A DNA stretch of 64,000 nt from Ampelomyces quisqualis. Lineage: Eukaryota; Ascomycota; Dothideomycetes; Pleosporales; Phaeosphaeriaceae. A model generated the notes under the pieces. The model was not told the DNA's origin. It saw only the letters and a list, made by a program, of their open reading frames with translations, and did no database searches. The position numbers and the translations under genes are program-made. Of this stretch, positions 36,000 to 47,771 are shown piece after piece. Every line of letters begins with the position of its first letter. Position 1 is the stretch's first letter. Location of the stretch: contig JAGTXZ010000002.1 of assembly GCA_018398575.1 (NCBI GenBank), positions 436,501-500,500 on the forward strand. The letters run 5' to 3'.

Positions 36000-38900
36000 C
36001 CTTATCCTTAATCTTAGGTCTTAGGATTGTATACTTAGCCTCTAATAGTTAAGGCGATTTAAGATTTAATTAGACACAGATAGGTTACAGTTTATTTAGC
36101 TATCTAAGTACCCCTGTTTATATAATCCTTTACTTCCTATTCCTACTGTTCTATATCAAGCTATAGTGCTAGCTACTGTCTATCTTAATGTGTAACAACG
36201 TAACGCTCTATAGAAGAAAGACGACTATTGTATCTAAAATAGTCCTTACTGTTTCTCTTCTTCTATTTATTGTATCAAGGGATGCTTAAAGCTCCTATTA
36301 GCCTAAAAAATCTTAGAGATTCTTTATCCCCTAACTAAGCAAAACTGCTTAGAGTCTAAACCCCCTCTAAGTACCTGCATAGCTCTTATTTTTGCAAATG
36401 CATTTTACTTTATTATAAAGAAGCCCTAGAATAAGTTCTTTACAACAAGCCTCTATAAGATTAACAGGATTCTCGCCTCTAAGGATAACGCAGACAATTA
36501 AAGCTAACTAGATAAGAGATTACCTGCCTGTTACTCTTAGTATTAGAATATATTTAGTAAGTTAGCAGCTAATTAATTGCCTTCTTATTGTCTATATAAT
36601 TACAAGATTATCCTTAAAGAACTATTACTAAATGCGTTTAGTCCTCTGTACAAGCAAAATTAGGAGGAGCTTAAAGCTACTAAGGCCTACGTCTAGGAAT
36701 ACTTTTAGAAGAGTTTTATTAAGGCTAGCTAAAGTCCTTTTGCTTTACCTATTCTCTGTATACGCAAACTAAATAGAGATATACGCATCTGTGTAGACTA
36801 CTAGAAGATTAACGCCCTTACGCGTAAGGACGTCTATCTAATCCCTTGCATTAATAAGCTGCTATTACGCCCCTCTAAGGCTAAGATCTTTACTAAGTTT
36901 AACATCTAGGCTGCCTTTAACAAAATTTGTATAGATCCTAACTCTAAAGAGTATACTACCTTTTAAACCTGTTATAGTATATAGAAGTGTAAGGTTCTCT
37001 CTTTTGGCTTATATAATAGGCTAGCTACGTATTAACGCTATATAAATAATATACTAATTAATTATCTTAACAATTTTTGCATTACGTATCTTAACAACAT
37101 CCTAATCTACTCTAAGGATATAAACTTATATTAAGAACACGTCTAAAAGGTTCTAGAGCGCCTACGTACTATAGGACTCTAAGTAGATATTTAGAAGAGT
37201 AAATTCTATGTAACCTGCACAAAGTATCTAGGTTACGTTTTAACAAACTAGGGTACTAAAGTTAACCCTAACAAGGTAGAAGCACTCTAAAACTAGGCTA
37301 AACCTACTACAATTACTAGTGTTAAGTTATTTCTTAGTTTTGCTAGTTTCTATTAACAATTTATTAAGGAATTCTCTTGTATAGCTAAACTAATTATAAA
37401 GCTTTAAAGTCCTGCTACACTATTTAAATAGACTATAGACTGCTAACAGGCTTTTAATTAGATTAAAGCCTTACTCCTAGCAATTCCTACGCTATCTTAT
37501 TTCTATTCTAAGTACAACACAAAACTAGAAACTAACGCGTTAGATAGAGTAATAGCAGGAGTACTCTCTTAGAAGTACTCTAATAACAAGTAGTATCCTG
37601 TAGCCTTCTATAGTTACGCCTTATTTAGAGCTAAACTTAATTAGGAAATATACAATAAAGAACTCTTTACTATCCTAAAAGCGTTTAAAAAGTAGAGAGC
37701 TAAACTTACTTCTATATAGAGCTAAATCTAGGTGTATTTAGATTACTGCTTCTTAGAATACTTTATAACTACTAAGGTTCTTAATATACGCTAAGCACAA
37801 TAGGTAGAGATTATTACCCTGTTTAATTTTTATATTAAGTATACGCCTAGCAAGCTTAATAAGTAAGCTAATATCCTAAGCTAAAGGGAATAGGATGTTA
37901 GTAAAGTTAAGGCCGCCTAACAAGACAATAGATCTTGTGTACTTCTAGGACCTAAACGCCTAAACCTCTAGGTTAACTCTAAACTAGCTTAGAACTATAT
38001 CTATAACTATATAGAGACTAATGTATTAGCTATTTTAGTTTACTCTATTAGTGCCCTATTAAACATTAACTCTTTAGAACTAATTAAAGCCCTACTAGCA
38101 GAGAATTACTGCTCTTTTAAGAAAGAACGCCTTACGCTGCTACAGCTATATTATGTCTAAGAAGAACTACTACTTTATTACTTACGCCTTTGTGTACCTA
38201 GAGACTCTCCCTTGTGCACCTAACTAATTAAAGAGGCTTATAATTAAGTATCTACTGCCTACCTAAGCGCTATAAAGACGTATTAGCTCCTAGCTTAGTA
38301 ATATTACTAGAAAGGTATAGAGGCTACATGTAAATGCTATATATAAAACTGTATACTATGTTAAAGATCTTATCTAAGACAGCTCTAATCCTAAGGTTTC
38401 CTTTATCTGTTACTAATTCCTAATAGGCCTATACAGTATTTGTGTATAGATTTTAAGATATTTTTAATAGATTGTTATAGCTATAATTAAATTATAGTTG
38501 TTATTAATTGTCTATCTAAGCAAGCTGTTTCTATTCCTTACTACAAAATAATTAACGCTTAAGAAATAGCTTACTTGTTTATCTAATAGGTATACTAATT
38601 TAGCTACACGCCTAAAAGCATAGTGTCTAACTGCAGACTCTAGTTTGTGTTCTAATTCTAGTCTAAGTTCTACAAGATCCTAGGCGTGCAACTTAAGCTT
38701 TCTACGGCCTATTATAAATAAACTAATAGATAAACTAAGATTATAAACAAGTATATTAATTAACAATTAAGGCTCTTTGTATCTTATTACTAGAACAACT
38801 AGAGTAACCTCTTGCTAATAATTAATTAAGCCTAAGCTACGCTGCTATACTCTGTAATTAGTATAGCGCTATACTAGCTCCTATTTAGATCTAAACTACA

Positions 38901-39530
38901 ATAAAGCTAGAATTAGGTATTATCTTCTTTAAAACACAAGGATGTAAATGTTAAGGATGCCTTAAGCTTAGCTACCTGCATGTATAAAGCCTAGCGCACA
39001 GCTAAAGACAATATAGAGAAGGCGCAGTAACAGATAGCTACTAAAGTAAACAAATATTGTTAACCTATTAACTAGATAGTAGGTAATAAGGTTTACCTCT
39101 TAACCTAAAACCTATCTGTTACCTACTTAAGTCGCAAACTCGCTAAATTATAGGAAGGCTCCTTTAAAGTTCTAGAACAAGTTAGGTATTTATTCTAATT
39201 AAAGCTACCTAAAGGTTCTAAGATCTATAACGTATTTGCTCTAGACGTCCTCTGCAAGAACTCTAACAATCTCTTACTAGGTTAGCTAAACCTAAACTTA
39301 TCTAGCATCCTAATTTAAGGCGTTAAAGAATAAGAAGTTAAAGAAATCCTAGCTAGCAAGCTATACTGCTTTATCTTAAAGTATTGTGTAAAATAGGTAG
39401 GCTATAATTCTAACTTTACCTAGTACAATGCCTTAAACTTTATAGGCGCCTTATATATGTTACAAGCGTTCTATAAACACTATCTAAAACAGCTAGAACC
39501 TCTATAAGCGTTAGCTAAGTAGATTATAGT
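36000..39530 (+). pseudogene. pol: B1 pol: protease, RT, RNase H, integrase, chromodomain
   Basis: RT covers about 36700-37480, with IRKLNRDIRICVDY, then FNKICIDP and YLNNILIYS, where the YLDD aspartates have mutated to Asn. RNase H follows (about 37490-37900, ending with ANILS and RE), then integrase (about 38100-39290). The chromodomain at about 39320-39470 reads VKEILASKLY, then LKYCVK and VGYN. The order and size are those of a chromovirus pol; chromodomains in this group are known to direct integration to heterochromatin. Many RIP stops interrupt the frame. The protease lies upstream of about 36650 and is poorly resolved. Confidence 0.85.
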
Positions 39531-39644
39531 ATAGAAAAAAGAAGTTAAAGATCTTATATTACTTTAAGATAACTGTGTTAGAGAAATTAAACTTAATATT
39601 GCAACTACTACACTAGTAGGTAACAACTATTAACAATAGGAGTC

Positions 39645-40319
39645 TTACTCTTCTATTAGATCTAACAGCAGACTATAGCTGCTTTTAGTAGAACGCTCTT
39701 AACTATCTAACTCCCTAGGTACAGACACTAACGTACTACCTAGTTTTCCTCTGTTGTAGATCTGCATATAAGAGCTGCCTAACCTTACTACTGCCCTTTC
39801 TACCTTCTACTCTACCCTAGCTACTATAATAGTATCTACTAGCTCTGCTACTACTCTAACTAGCCTAGACACAGACTACCTAAGGGTCTTTACCTCCTTA
39901 GCTATTTCCTTAACCTTCTTAGCTAACTCCTTCTTCTAGTAGTAAGCGCTAACTAGTAGGTTAGCAGTATTTAAGTTAGCTACTTATGCAAAGCTAACCT
40001 GCATAGTAGTAGCTAACTAAAACGTAGCTAACTATACGTTAGCCTTTCTTTCTACTACTACTTTGTCCTTTTTATTACTACCTAAGGTAGCAAATATACA
40101 ATTAAGGGCTTCTAAAAGACTATTATACTTCTAGCCTATATATTAGAGAACTAGCTAACACTTCTTATTTAAGAGTGTACAATAAGCATACTTCTTAGAC
40201 ACGTCTAAATAGAATCTAAACTTAATATTAAAATAGCCGCAGGTAAAAGCCCTTGCAGCCTGCAAGCAAACAACCTAATAGGCTAGAAAATAAGCTCTAA
40301 GAGAGACAGGAATAGGCAT
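39645..40319 (-). pseudogene. B1 antisense accessory gene with C-x2-C-x6-C motif
   Basis: A minus-strand frame of about 224 codons runs from ATG (40319, beginning MPIPVSLRAYF) towards the integrase, with about ten TAG/TAA codons. About 45 codons in, it has YAYCTLLNKKC, where the first Tyr is TAT (TGT in B2), giving C-x2-C-x6-C. A Lys/Glu heptad-like region follows (KKELAKKVKEIAKEVKTLR), suggesting a coiled coil. The homologous frame in B2 (55304-56011) has the same start, motif and end. It lies between the chromodomain and the 3' LTR on the opposite strand to pol. Role unknown; a DNA- or RNA-binding protein is only a guess. Confidence 0.65.
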
Positions 40320-40644
40320 TATGTGTATCTGCAAAATAGTTAGCTAGCAATTAACTTAGGAGGGCAATTAGATAGCTGTAGGTATATAAACGTGTAGAGA
40401 GAGAGTGTAAGAAAGTAGTATACTAAGGGCTAGCCTTATATATATACTTTAAAAAAACTCTAGGTAAAGTTAAGATAATAAACGCGCTGCTGCGCTAAGC
40501 AAAACAATAACAAACAGCTATAACGCGTTATTAGAAATTAGAAGTAAAGGTAAATAAGACTTTTTAAAAATTTTAGAAGGTATCTAAAAGCACACTAATA
40601 CAGACCTAATTGATAGAAGCTATTAATTTTAAGAAGGAAGGTAA

Positions 40645-40944
40645 TGTAACAGGCACATGCAAACACATGTTACATCTAATACTCTATAAAGGCTTAGTAA
40701 CAGATTATGCAAGAGATAGTAGAGGTAGCACTAAAAGTGCTCTAAATTAGCTCTAACTTAGTTACTACTTTAACTATAAATATAAGCCTATTGCATTAGA
40801 TAGGAGACAAGTTTTCCTTGTCCTTCTGTACAAGATCTATAGGTGTATAGCCTATCTAGAATCTCTAATACAATACGCACTTCTATATGCCTCTAATACA
40901 TATCTGATTCGATCTTAATAGCTGTACCTACCTGCGTTGTTACA
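40645..40944 (+). repeat. B1 3' LTR
   Basis: 300 bp, about 96 percent identical to 33848-34147 by eye, with differences almost all C/T or G/A. GCTTT follows at 40945-40949. Confidence 0.92.
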
Positions 40945-42060
40945 GCTTTTGTATACTCTTTAGACGCTTATATAATAGTCTTTTGTCTTAGCTTATGGTA
41001 AGCAACTAGTCTGTTAATTATTATCTAGTCTGTAAAGCTATAGTACTTTAAGAAGTTCTTAAAGCGCTCTAGAAAGTCTGTAATATTAGTCCTATTAAAC
41101 AACAGCATGTTTTCTACTAAGTAAGACAGTAACTGCGTTGTGTATAATAGAAGCTACACTTAGTTAAGAGACTTTACTAGTATCTAAAAAGCCCTTAATA
41201 TTAAGTTATCTTAGCCTATACTTCTGCGCCTAAAGTGCTGTTCTAATAGCTGTTTAGCCTGCTTCTCTAGCGCACTACTTATATTTGCGCTAGCTTCTTT
41301 TATTAACTCTATAGGCGTTAGTAGTAGAGCTTTCTGTCTGTTAAGGTATTTAAGGCGTTAATAACTTAATATACTGTTAAGTAGTTCTATGTTTTCTTTG
41401 CGTTGCTTTTGTAGGCTGCCTAAATAGTAGTTAGAGCTTATTTAAATAAACTAAAGAAAAGTAATAGCTTAAAAGACTAGAATTAAAGTTACTACTCTAT
41501 ATAGAGTTGCTAAAAAGCTAAAGGCTTAAGCTTTTCTAATGTCTAATAGCGCTTCTGTTGTAAAGTCTACTAATTTCTTACTAATTTCTTTATACTTGCT
41601 GTTTAAGTAATTGTTAGTTTTCTCTTCCTTCTAACTACCTGTTTTAATGTCTTTCTTAGTCTGCTCTTAGTTATTTCTGCTGCCTATACTCTAGAACTTC
41701 TTTAGTATACTATATACTTAGTAAGGCGCAATAACTTTGCACTTTTACTTAGCTCAATATAGCTTTAGCTATAGTTTGCGTCTTGCTTCTTTAGCTATTA
41801 CTCTGCTTTTTAGAGTCTGCTTAATTCTTCTTCTAACTTAGTTCTAGTAGTAGCTAATCTAGGTACTTTAGATAGGCGTTGCTCTAGATCCTACTTTCTG
41901 TTCCTCTAATCTTAGAGTACTAACTCTATGTCCTTAGAATAGATACTAATTATATTCTAGAGAGAACTGTAGCAGCTTACTAAACACTTGTTAGACTATT
42001 AAGTTCTTGCAATTTCTAGGTTATAAAGACTATAGAAGAGCGTAGGTATATGCGCAGGTG
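40945..42060 (-). pseudogene. gag: A-outer gag, N-terminal part
   Basis: Continues the A-outer gag after B1, matching A-inner 22690-23780 and A3 48690-49519 plus 56636-56980. The MLLFN start of the gag core is near 41105 on the minus strand. RIP stops are present. Confidence 0.7.
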
Positions 42061-42116
42061 CGCAGCCTCTTAAGGCCTAGGCTAATAGGAATTTAGAGTT
42101 GTAATTAGTTGCTATA

Positions 42117-42299
42117 TGTAGTAGAGTGTTATTTACCTCTAAGGCCTATTAGATTTAATATAGAATTAAATATATTATTATTAGGTGTGTGTATCTATTA
42201 TTCTATTCTCTAATAGCCCTTTAGCTATTGTATCTTGTCTATGCCCTTAGCTGTACCCTAAGCGTCTTTTAGACTTACTTTCTATGTTACTTTACTACA
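42117..42299 (-). repeat. A-outer LTR (5' LTR relative to gag-pol)
   Basis: 183 bp with TGTAGTAGAG start and TTTACTACA end, pairing with 12963-13145. The right target duplication GCGT occupies 42300-42303. Confidence 0.9.
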
Positions 42300-42303
42300 G
42301 CGT

Positions 42304-42476
42304 ATATATAGTCCTATCTCTAGACTAATATAAACTATATTTCTAGTTTTATATTATATTATTATACTTTATTATAACTAGTACAGTTACTAGAAATTAA
42401 TTCTTTTTTTATTTAGTTTTAAACTTAACGTTAACTTAGTTATTCTGTAAAAATATAAGATTACTTAATTTTAACA
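42304..42476 (-). repeat. Element D, right arm, outer end
   Basis: Continues the D right arm after A-outer and ends TTAATTTTAACA at 42476, the complement of the left terminus. It is the reverse complement of about 2873-3050. Confidence 0.75.
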
Positions 42477-42489
42477 ATAATACCTATCT

Positions 42490-44770
42490 GCAAAGAAAAC
42501 TACTTTATCTCTTTTAATTAGAACTAAGTACCTACTTAATTACGTTTAATCTAAGAGCTATATAGAAGTATTAATACTAGTATATAAGTAAATATAAGAG
42601 ATCTTAAAACCTTTATATTGTTAGGCTATTTCTAGCTTTATATAAATAACCTTTAAAAAAAAAGCTAGTTAAGGTTATAATTAGGAATAATTAGCTATTT
42701 TAAACACTAGAATAATCTTTCTTTTACTATTTTATTAAGTTTCTTTAGTGTAAAGCTAAGGTACCTATATAATATATCTTTGAATAAGTATTTTAACACT
42801 AGTATAAGATTACTAAGTGAAAAATACTTAAAGCCTTTAAAGTAAAGACTAGAATCTCTATTATACTAGATACCTAGACTACTACTAACTACCTTAGCTT
42901 CTTAGCTATTAAAGGCTACTTTATTAGTAATACCTAGGTACTTAAAAAGGTACTTCTTAATTTTATACTACTTTATAGAAAATATATAGAAGCTACTATA
43001 GTAGTAGAAGTTTATAAGCTTCTTTATAATATATATACTATAAAGCGTTTCTTAGTTATTATATTACATAGTACTAGTAATAATAATACTCTTAGCTATT
43101 CTCTTTAGAACTAGCTACTATAGAAAAGAATCTATTAGAACCTATAAAAAAACAGAATTCTATACTTAGCCTATATTATTAACCTAGTAGTGTAGAATAT
43201 TATATACTACCTATAACTATTAGCTTTTATAAACCTTAAGGCAATAAACATACTAAAGTATAGATATATTAGTAAGGTTTAGATATATATATCTTTTTCT
43301 AACTCTCTTTTAAACGTAAATACTTATTTATTACGTTTCTTTATTATTTACTAATCTTAGTATTGCTACGTACTATTTATATAGTAATTAATCTATTACT
43401 CTAACGTTTTTAGTAGTATCTTTTAACCTAATCTAATCTTTTTTTCTAACACTAATTACGTGTTATCTAAGACCTTAAAGTAAGGTAGAACTCTATATAT
43501 AATATTTATAAGCGTATTATCTAACTATAGCCTTATAGTAATAAATAGTAAAAAAATAGAATTACTCTTTAAATAACTAGCTAATATATATAAAATAATA
43601 AAAGTAATAAGGTTATAGAAAGAGATACTAAAGACCTAAAAAGGCTTTAAACTATTACCTAGTAAAAAGTAATACCTAAAATTAATTACGTAAAACTACT
43701 AACTATTAAAGTAAGAAGAAGAAACTCTAGGCCTAGTTTATCTAGTTAAAACATAACTACCTATCTAACTTTCTAGACTTTATAAAAGAAAAGCTTAGAG
43801 ATAATAGAAATACTAGAAATAATTCTAATTAGCTAGACATTATAAAGGCTGTAGTAGAAAAGAGAAATAAGAAACTTAGTAAGTACTATATCTAAACTAA
43901 TAATAAGAAAAGTTTCTTATTTAACCAGGTACTAATACTAGACCTATCTTAGAAGTTAATAGCTTATAGAGTATTTATTTTACCTTTTTATTACACGCCT
44001 TAGCTAATAAACTAGAAAAATTATACCTAGAACCTATATTATAAGAAGTTTAAATACTAGACCTAGTTTCTAAACTACCTAAGTTAATATAATAAAACTA
44101 CTAGTAGATACAGTCTTATTTAAGACTCTTCTATTCTTCTAAGAAAATTAGAAGAGAATAAATAGTTCTAGAAACCTACTTTACAAGTAAGGTAATCTAG
44201 TACTATATCTACTACTAGCGTAGACTTTCTTCTTAATGTACAGGAAAGAAAACTAATATAACTAGAGACTAAATTATACCTTAGCGCTCTAAAGCTTATT
44301 ATAGAGCTAGTAAAGTTTAAAATTCTAGAATAGTAGTAATATACTAAAATAATATACTCTTATCTAGCTTAAGTAGCTAAGAATATTCTAGCTATTTAAT
44401 TAGTAGGTATTATAGTTAAGCGTATTTTAAACTTAAGTAGAGATATTCTTAGAGATTAATAGAATAGGCTAGCAGCCTATATAATCTATTAAATTATAAT
44501 TATTAAGTATAAATCTATTAAGAAGAGTTTTACTACTTTAAATCTAATATAGCTAGATTAGAATAATAAGTCTAGTACTCTAGAGAATAAGTGTAATAAT
44601 ATACTTCTTCTAGTAGCTTCTAACTCTAAGTCTACTAAAGAATAAGAGAGTATAGTATTCTATAATAGCTTGCAAGATAATAAGATATAGCTACTTCTAT
44701 ATTAGAATTTCTTTTTATATAAGAAAAGAAGGCTTTTTTACTACTATAGTTAGTTAGTATAATAAATAGC
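42490..44770 (+). pseudogene. hAT-like transposase remnant
   Basis: A plus-strand frame is interrupted by TAG/TAA throughout. Its C-terminal part (about 44340-44480) reads VAKNILAI, then VGIIVKRILNLSRDI and NRLAA, which resembles the conserved hAT dimerisation block in which a V-x-R-x-F-N/S core is followed by R-x-R-L. An acidic tail follows to about 44700. An upstream stretch near 43850-43990 (KKLSKYYIQTNN) resembles the region before that block. No inverted termini or target duplication were found. The assignment rests on short motif resemblance, so other DNA-transposon classes are possible. Confidence 0.5.
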
Positions 44771-45060
44771 TAGAATAATACATTCTTTCTTTATACTCTA
44801 GTACTCTAGATATACCTATCTATAACTCTTTTTTATAAGCGTTAACTAGAATAAATTAATATAAAAAATTAAACTCTATGCTAATTCTAAAATAAGTAAG
44901 TAACCTAACTACTATCTAACCTAACTCTACCTAATAGTAACCTAACTATAACCTTTAGTCTATATAACTTAACCTAACTCTACCTATATAGTATATATAA
45001 CTTAACTTTTACTTCTACCTAAAGCTTATATAACACTACCTAACCTATACCTATAGTAGT
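44771..45060. other. AT-rich stretch with CCTAAC-like imperfect repeats
   Basis: No gene is seen. Between about 44888 and 45050 the motif ACCTAACT, TAACCTAAC and close variants recur irregularly. It marks the junction between the hAT remnant and C2. It is too irregular and too far from CCCTAA arrays to be called telomeric. Confidence 0.4.
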
Positions 45061-46690
45061 ATATTCTAAACTCTATTTTCTAGTATAGCTAAAAGCTATA
45101 GCTCTAATTAGAAGAACTCTAAGAATAAACTAGTAATAGCCTAAAAAGTTATATAGTTATAAGTTAAAGCTATAGCCTTAAAAAGGCTAGCTTATAAGAA
45201 ACTTCTTAAGTTTCTTTCTAAAATCTATATATAGGTATAAGAGAATAATCTAAAGGTAAAGATACTACGTAAAAATATTAGGTCTCTAGCAACTATCTAT
45301 TAGAGTAATAGTAAATATCTAAAGTACTAGAAGCTTAATACTATAAGTAGCCTTTAGTTTAAGGAACTAATTATATATCTAACTAGAGCTAGCTCTTAAA
45401 GCTAAGCTTCTTAAGCTATACTACAATAATCTACTTACTAGCTATTTTAGGTATACTTAAATACTTAAGCTTATAGCCTAATACTACTATTAGCCTAGAC
45501 TAAAAAAAGAGCTTAAGAAGTATATTAACTTTTCTTTAGTGTACTAAGATATAAAGTTACTTAAATAGCACTCTACTACTATATTAAACGCGATTTTCTA
45601 ACCTTAGAAACTATAGTAAGAAATTATAATAGACTTTTTTTATAGGCCTACTATCTACTAAGCGCTAAAGTATTATATATAACGTAATACTTATAATCTT
45701 TAATAGGTATACTAAAATAGCTTAGTATATCTCTATATAGAAAGCAGTTACTACCTAATAACTAGTAGACCTATTCTTAGAATATATTATATAATTCTTT
45801 AGACTACTTAAAGGTGCTATATTAGATTAAGAACGTGTTTTTATATTATAATTTTAGGTAGACTTCTATATTATAGTAAAGGTAAAACACTAGCTTTATA
45901 CTACTTTCTATCTATAAATAGATTATTAAATAGAATAGTAAAATTAAACTCTATAGTAATACTTAAGAGCTTTTATAGCTAAGTACTCTAAAGATTAGGT
46001 ATACCTTTTATTATTTATAGAATTTATGTATAATAATACTAAGTAGGCTATATTAGAAATATTTCTATCCTTTCCCTACTATAGGTTCTACCTACGTCTT
46101 AACTATAAGCTAATAGCGCCTACTAAGGTTTCTAGTATTAAAAAGAGATTACAAGAGCTTATATAAACCTAAGCTACTTTAATAAACTAATAGAATATAG
46201 CTATGTAATATTAGAAGTAGTATTATAATAAGAGATATAGGCTTAAAGAGTTTAAATAGAAGTTTTAACCTTCTTATTAATAAAGTATTTATACTTATGC
46301 AGCACTAGTAGAAAGCTATTACTATACTAGATAAACTTTTTTATAGTTAAAGAGTAGATTAGCTTATAAAATCTAAGAATCTTACTCTTATTATATACAA
46401 AAATCTACCTTATATTATATACCTTTTTACTCTAGTTATTAATAGTAAGAAAGAAAGAAAAGTAAATCTTACCTAGGCCTATTATATTAAATAATAGTAA
46501 AGAGCTATAATAGTAATATAAGGTTAAAGCTATTTTAGTACAAAGGTATAATAGACATTTAGTAAATTACCTAGTTAATTAGAAAGGCTGGCTACTAGAA
46601 TAAAATAAATAGTTTAACTAAAAAGATATAGACTAATTACTTATAAAGAAGTATAACTAGAGAAAAGTTAATTGTTATTACAAATTAATA
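45060..46690 (+). pseudogene. pol: C2: truncated C-family pol (integrase and chromodomain)
   Basis: Plus-strand homologue of C1 from the linker before integrase (C1 about 8200) to the pol end. Integrase residues can be followed through about 46480, and the chromodomain end reads RKVNYLVN-like sequence, KGW and KKYNQRK before about 46680. Protease, RT and RNase H are absent to the left, so this copy is 5'-truncated, next to the hAT remnant. It has only one copy of the 102-bp unit that is duplicated in C1, as far as can be judged. Heavy RIP. Confidence 0.7.
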
Positions 46691-46697
46691 TATAAAA

Positions 46698-47007
46698 CAA
46701 AAAAAAGAAAAAATAAAGAAAAAATAAAGAAAAAATAAAGAAAAAATAAAGAAAAAATAAAGAAAAAATAAAGAAAAAATAAAGAAAAAATAAAGAAAAA
46801 ATAAAGAAAAAATAAAGAAAAAATAAAGAAAAAATAAAGAAAAAATAAAGAAAAAATAAAGAAAAAATAAAGAAAAAATAAAGAAAAAATAAAGAAAAAA
46901 TAAAGAAAAAATAAAGAAAAAATAAAGAAAAAATAAAGAAAAAATAAAGAAAAAATAAAGAAAAAATAAAGAAAAAATAAGGGAAAAAAAAAGAAAAAAT
47001 AAAGAAA
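46698..47007 (+). repeat. 11-bp minisatellite (AAAAAATAAAG)n
   Basis: About 25 nearly perfect head-to-tail copies of AAAAAATAAAG, with slight decay at the right end. It sits just after the C2 pol end, at the position of the plain poly-A tract in C1 (6465-6493). Right after it the sequence rejoins C1 homology at GGCGCCTTA. Confidence 0.92.
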
Positions 47008-47144
47008 AGAACTAGGCGCCTTATAAGTATAACGCTAGCGCCTAAGTAGCGTAATTAGGTATAAATACTATCTTACTCTTAGAAGTTCTTATTATCTTTA
47101 TTTTTAAAAATAGATTTTTTTTACTACTATTCTCTTTATTCTCT

Positions 47145-47480
47145 TTTCTATTCTTCTACTCTTCTATAGTAATATAACCTAGATTACCTAGTAGCTTGTA
47201 AGTTACTAGCGCTATAGTAGCGCACTTTAGATACTTTAGTTTACTTTTAGTAGCAAAGTACTTAGAAGCTAGCTTTCTTAGAGGTTAGGTTTTAGCTAGG
47301 CGCTTTCTAAAAGCTTTAGGCTTAGCCTTAAGTTTACTAATTTTCTTACCTTTAGTAGAAAAAGGCTAGAAAGTAAGGCTTACAAAAGAAAGAGTTTTAT
47401 TTCTATTCTTTGTTTACTTCTTATACCTTCTAGAATTAGAACTTTAGTTAGAATTAGGCTTTTTTAAATTAAGGTTAGAA
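47145..47480 (-). pseudogene. C2 remnant of the antisense accessory gene
   Basis: A minus-strand frame matches the C-terminal half of the C1 antisense gene (5900-6297): an Asn/Ser-rich start, KISKLKAKPKAFRKRLAK, and a Leu-rich end (TYKLLGNLGYI). Only three or four RIP stops interrupt it. The N-terminal half with the Cys motif is missing, as the sequence next to the LTR is deleted relative to C1. The Lys-Ala repeat is much shorter than in C1. Confidence 0.55.
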
Positions 47481-47489
47481 TTAGACTAT

Positions 47490-47771
47490 TATAAGAATGC
47501 TACAGCGTAGAGCTATTAGTTGTGTAGTAATGTACCTACACTACTATAACGCTACTCTAGCTATTATACGCGTAAAACGTGTACAGCTACTCTAGCGTCT
47601 TAACAGCACTACGCTAGTATAGACCTAGTATATTCTAGTTATAAGAATATACGTCTAGTTATAGCTACAAAAGAGTAGTTCTATACTAAAGCTATAGAAC
47701 AAAAATTAACTTACTTCTATTTATACTACTATTGTTATCTTATAACTTTGCTACTATATAAACTTCTTATA
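47490..47771 (+). repeat. C2 LTR
   Basis: 282 bp, the reverse complement of the C1 LTRs, with ends TATAAGAAT and CTTCTTATA. Left of it is the 3' part of a C element, right of it the 5' part of a C element in the same orientation, so it is shared by two tandem units. Confidence 0.85.

Larger units (their letters stand above)
33848..40944 (+). mobile_element. Ty3/gypsy chromovirus B1, complete with two LTRs
   Basis: The element of 7,097 bp has two 300-bp LTRs (33848-34147, 40645-40944) and perfect GCTTT duplications at 33843-33847 and 40945-40949. The purine tract AAGAAGGAAGG precedes the 3' LTR, giving plus orientation. Gag with a CCHC knuckle, protease, RT, RNase H, integrase and chromodomain follow in order, and a minus-strand accessory gene lies at 39645-40319. 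The two LTRs differ at roughly a dozen sites, nearly all transitions. It shows less RIP than A or C and inserted into A-outer gag. Confidence 0.92.
12963..42299 (-). mobile_element. Ty3/gypsy element A-outer, 29.3 kb with nested insertions
   Basis: Two 183-bp LTRs (12963-13145 and 42117-42299) start TGTAGTAGAG and end TACTTTACTACA. GCGT flanks both ends (12959-12962 and 42300-42303), and removing the element restores the D arm exactly. Gag-pol lies on the minus strand; the purine tract AGAGGAAGGA, read on the minus strand next to the left LTR, agrees with this. After removal of A-inner (14280-24068) and B1 (33848-40944) the element is about 12.4 kb, long for gypsy because an extra module of about 4.2 kb lies between integrase and the 3' LTR. 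It is inactive after RIP. Confidence 0.9.

Noticed and set aside
44888..45050. Telomere-like CCTAAC repeats
   Set aside because: The units are irregular, differ from CCCTAA, and lie between two transposon remnants, so there is no sign of a telomere or interstitial telomeric array.
46698..47007. CRISPR-like array
   Set aside because: The units are contiguous with no spacers, and the context is a fungal retrotransposon, so it is a minisatellite.
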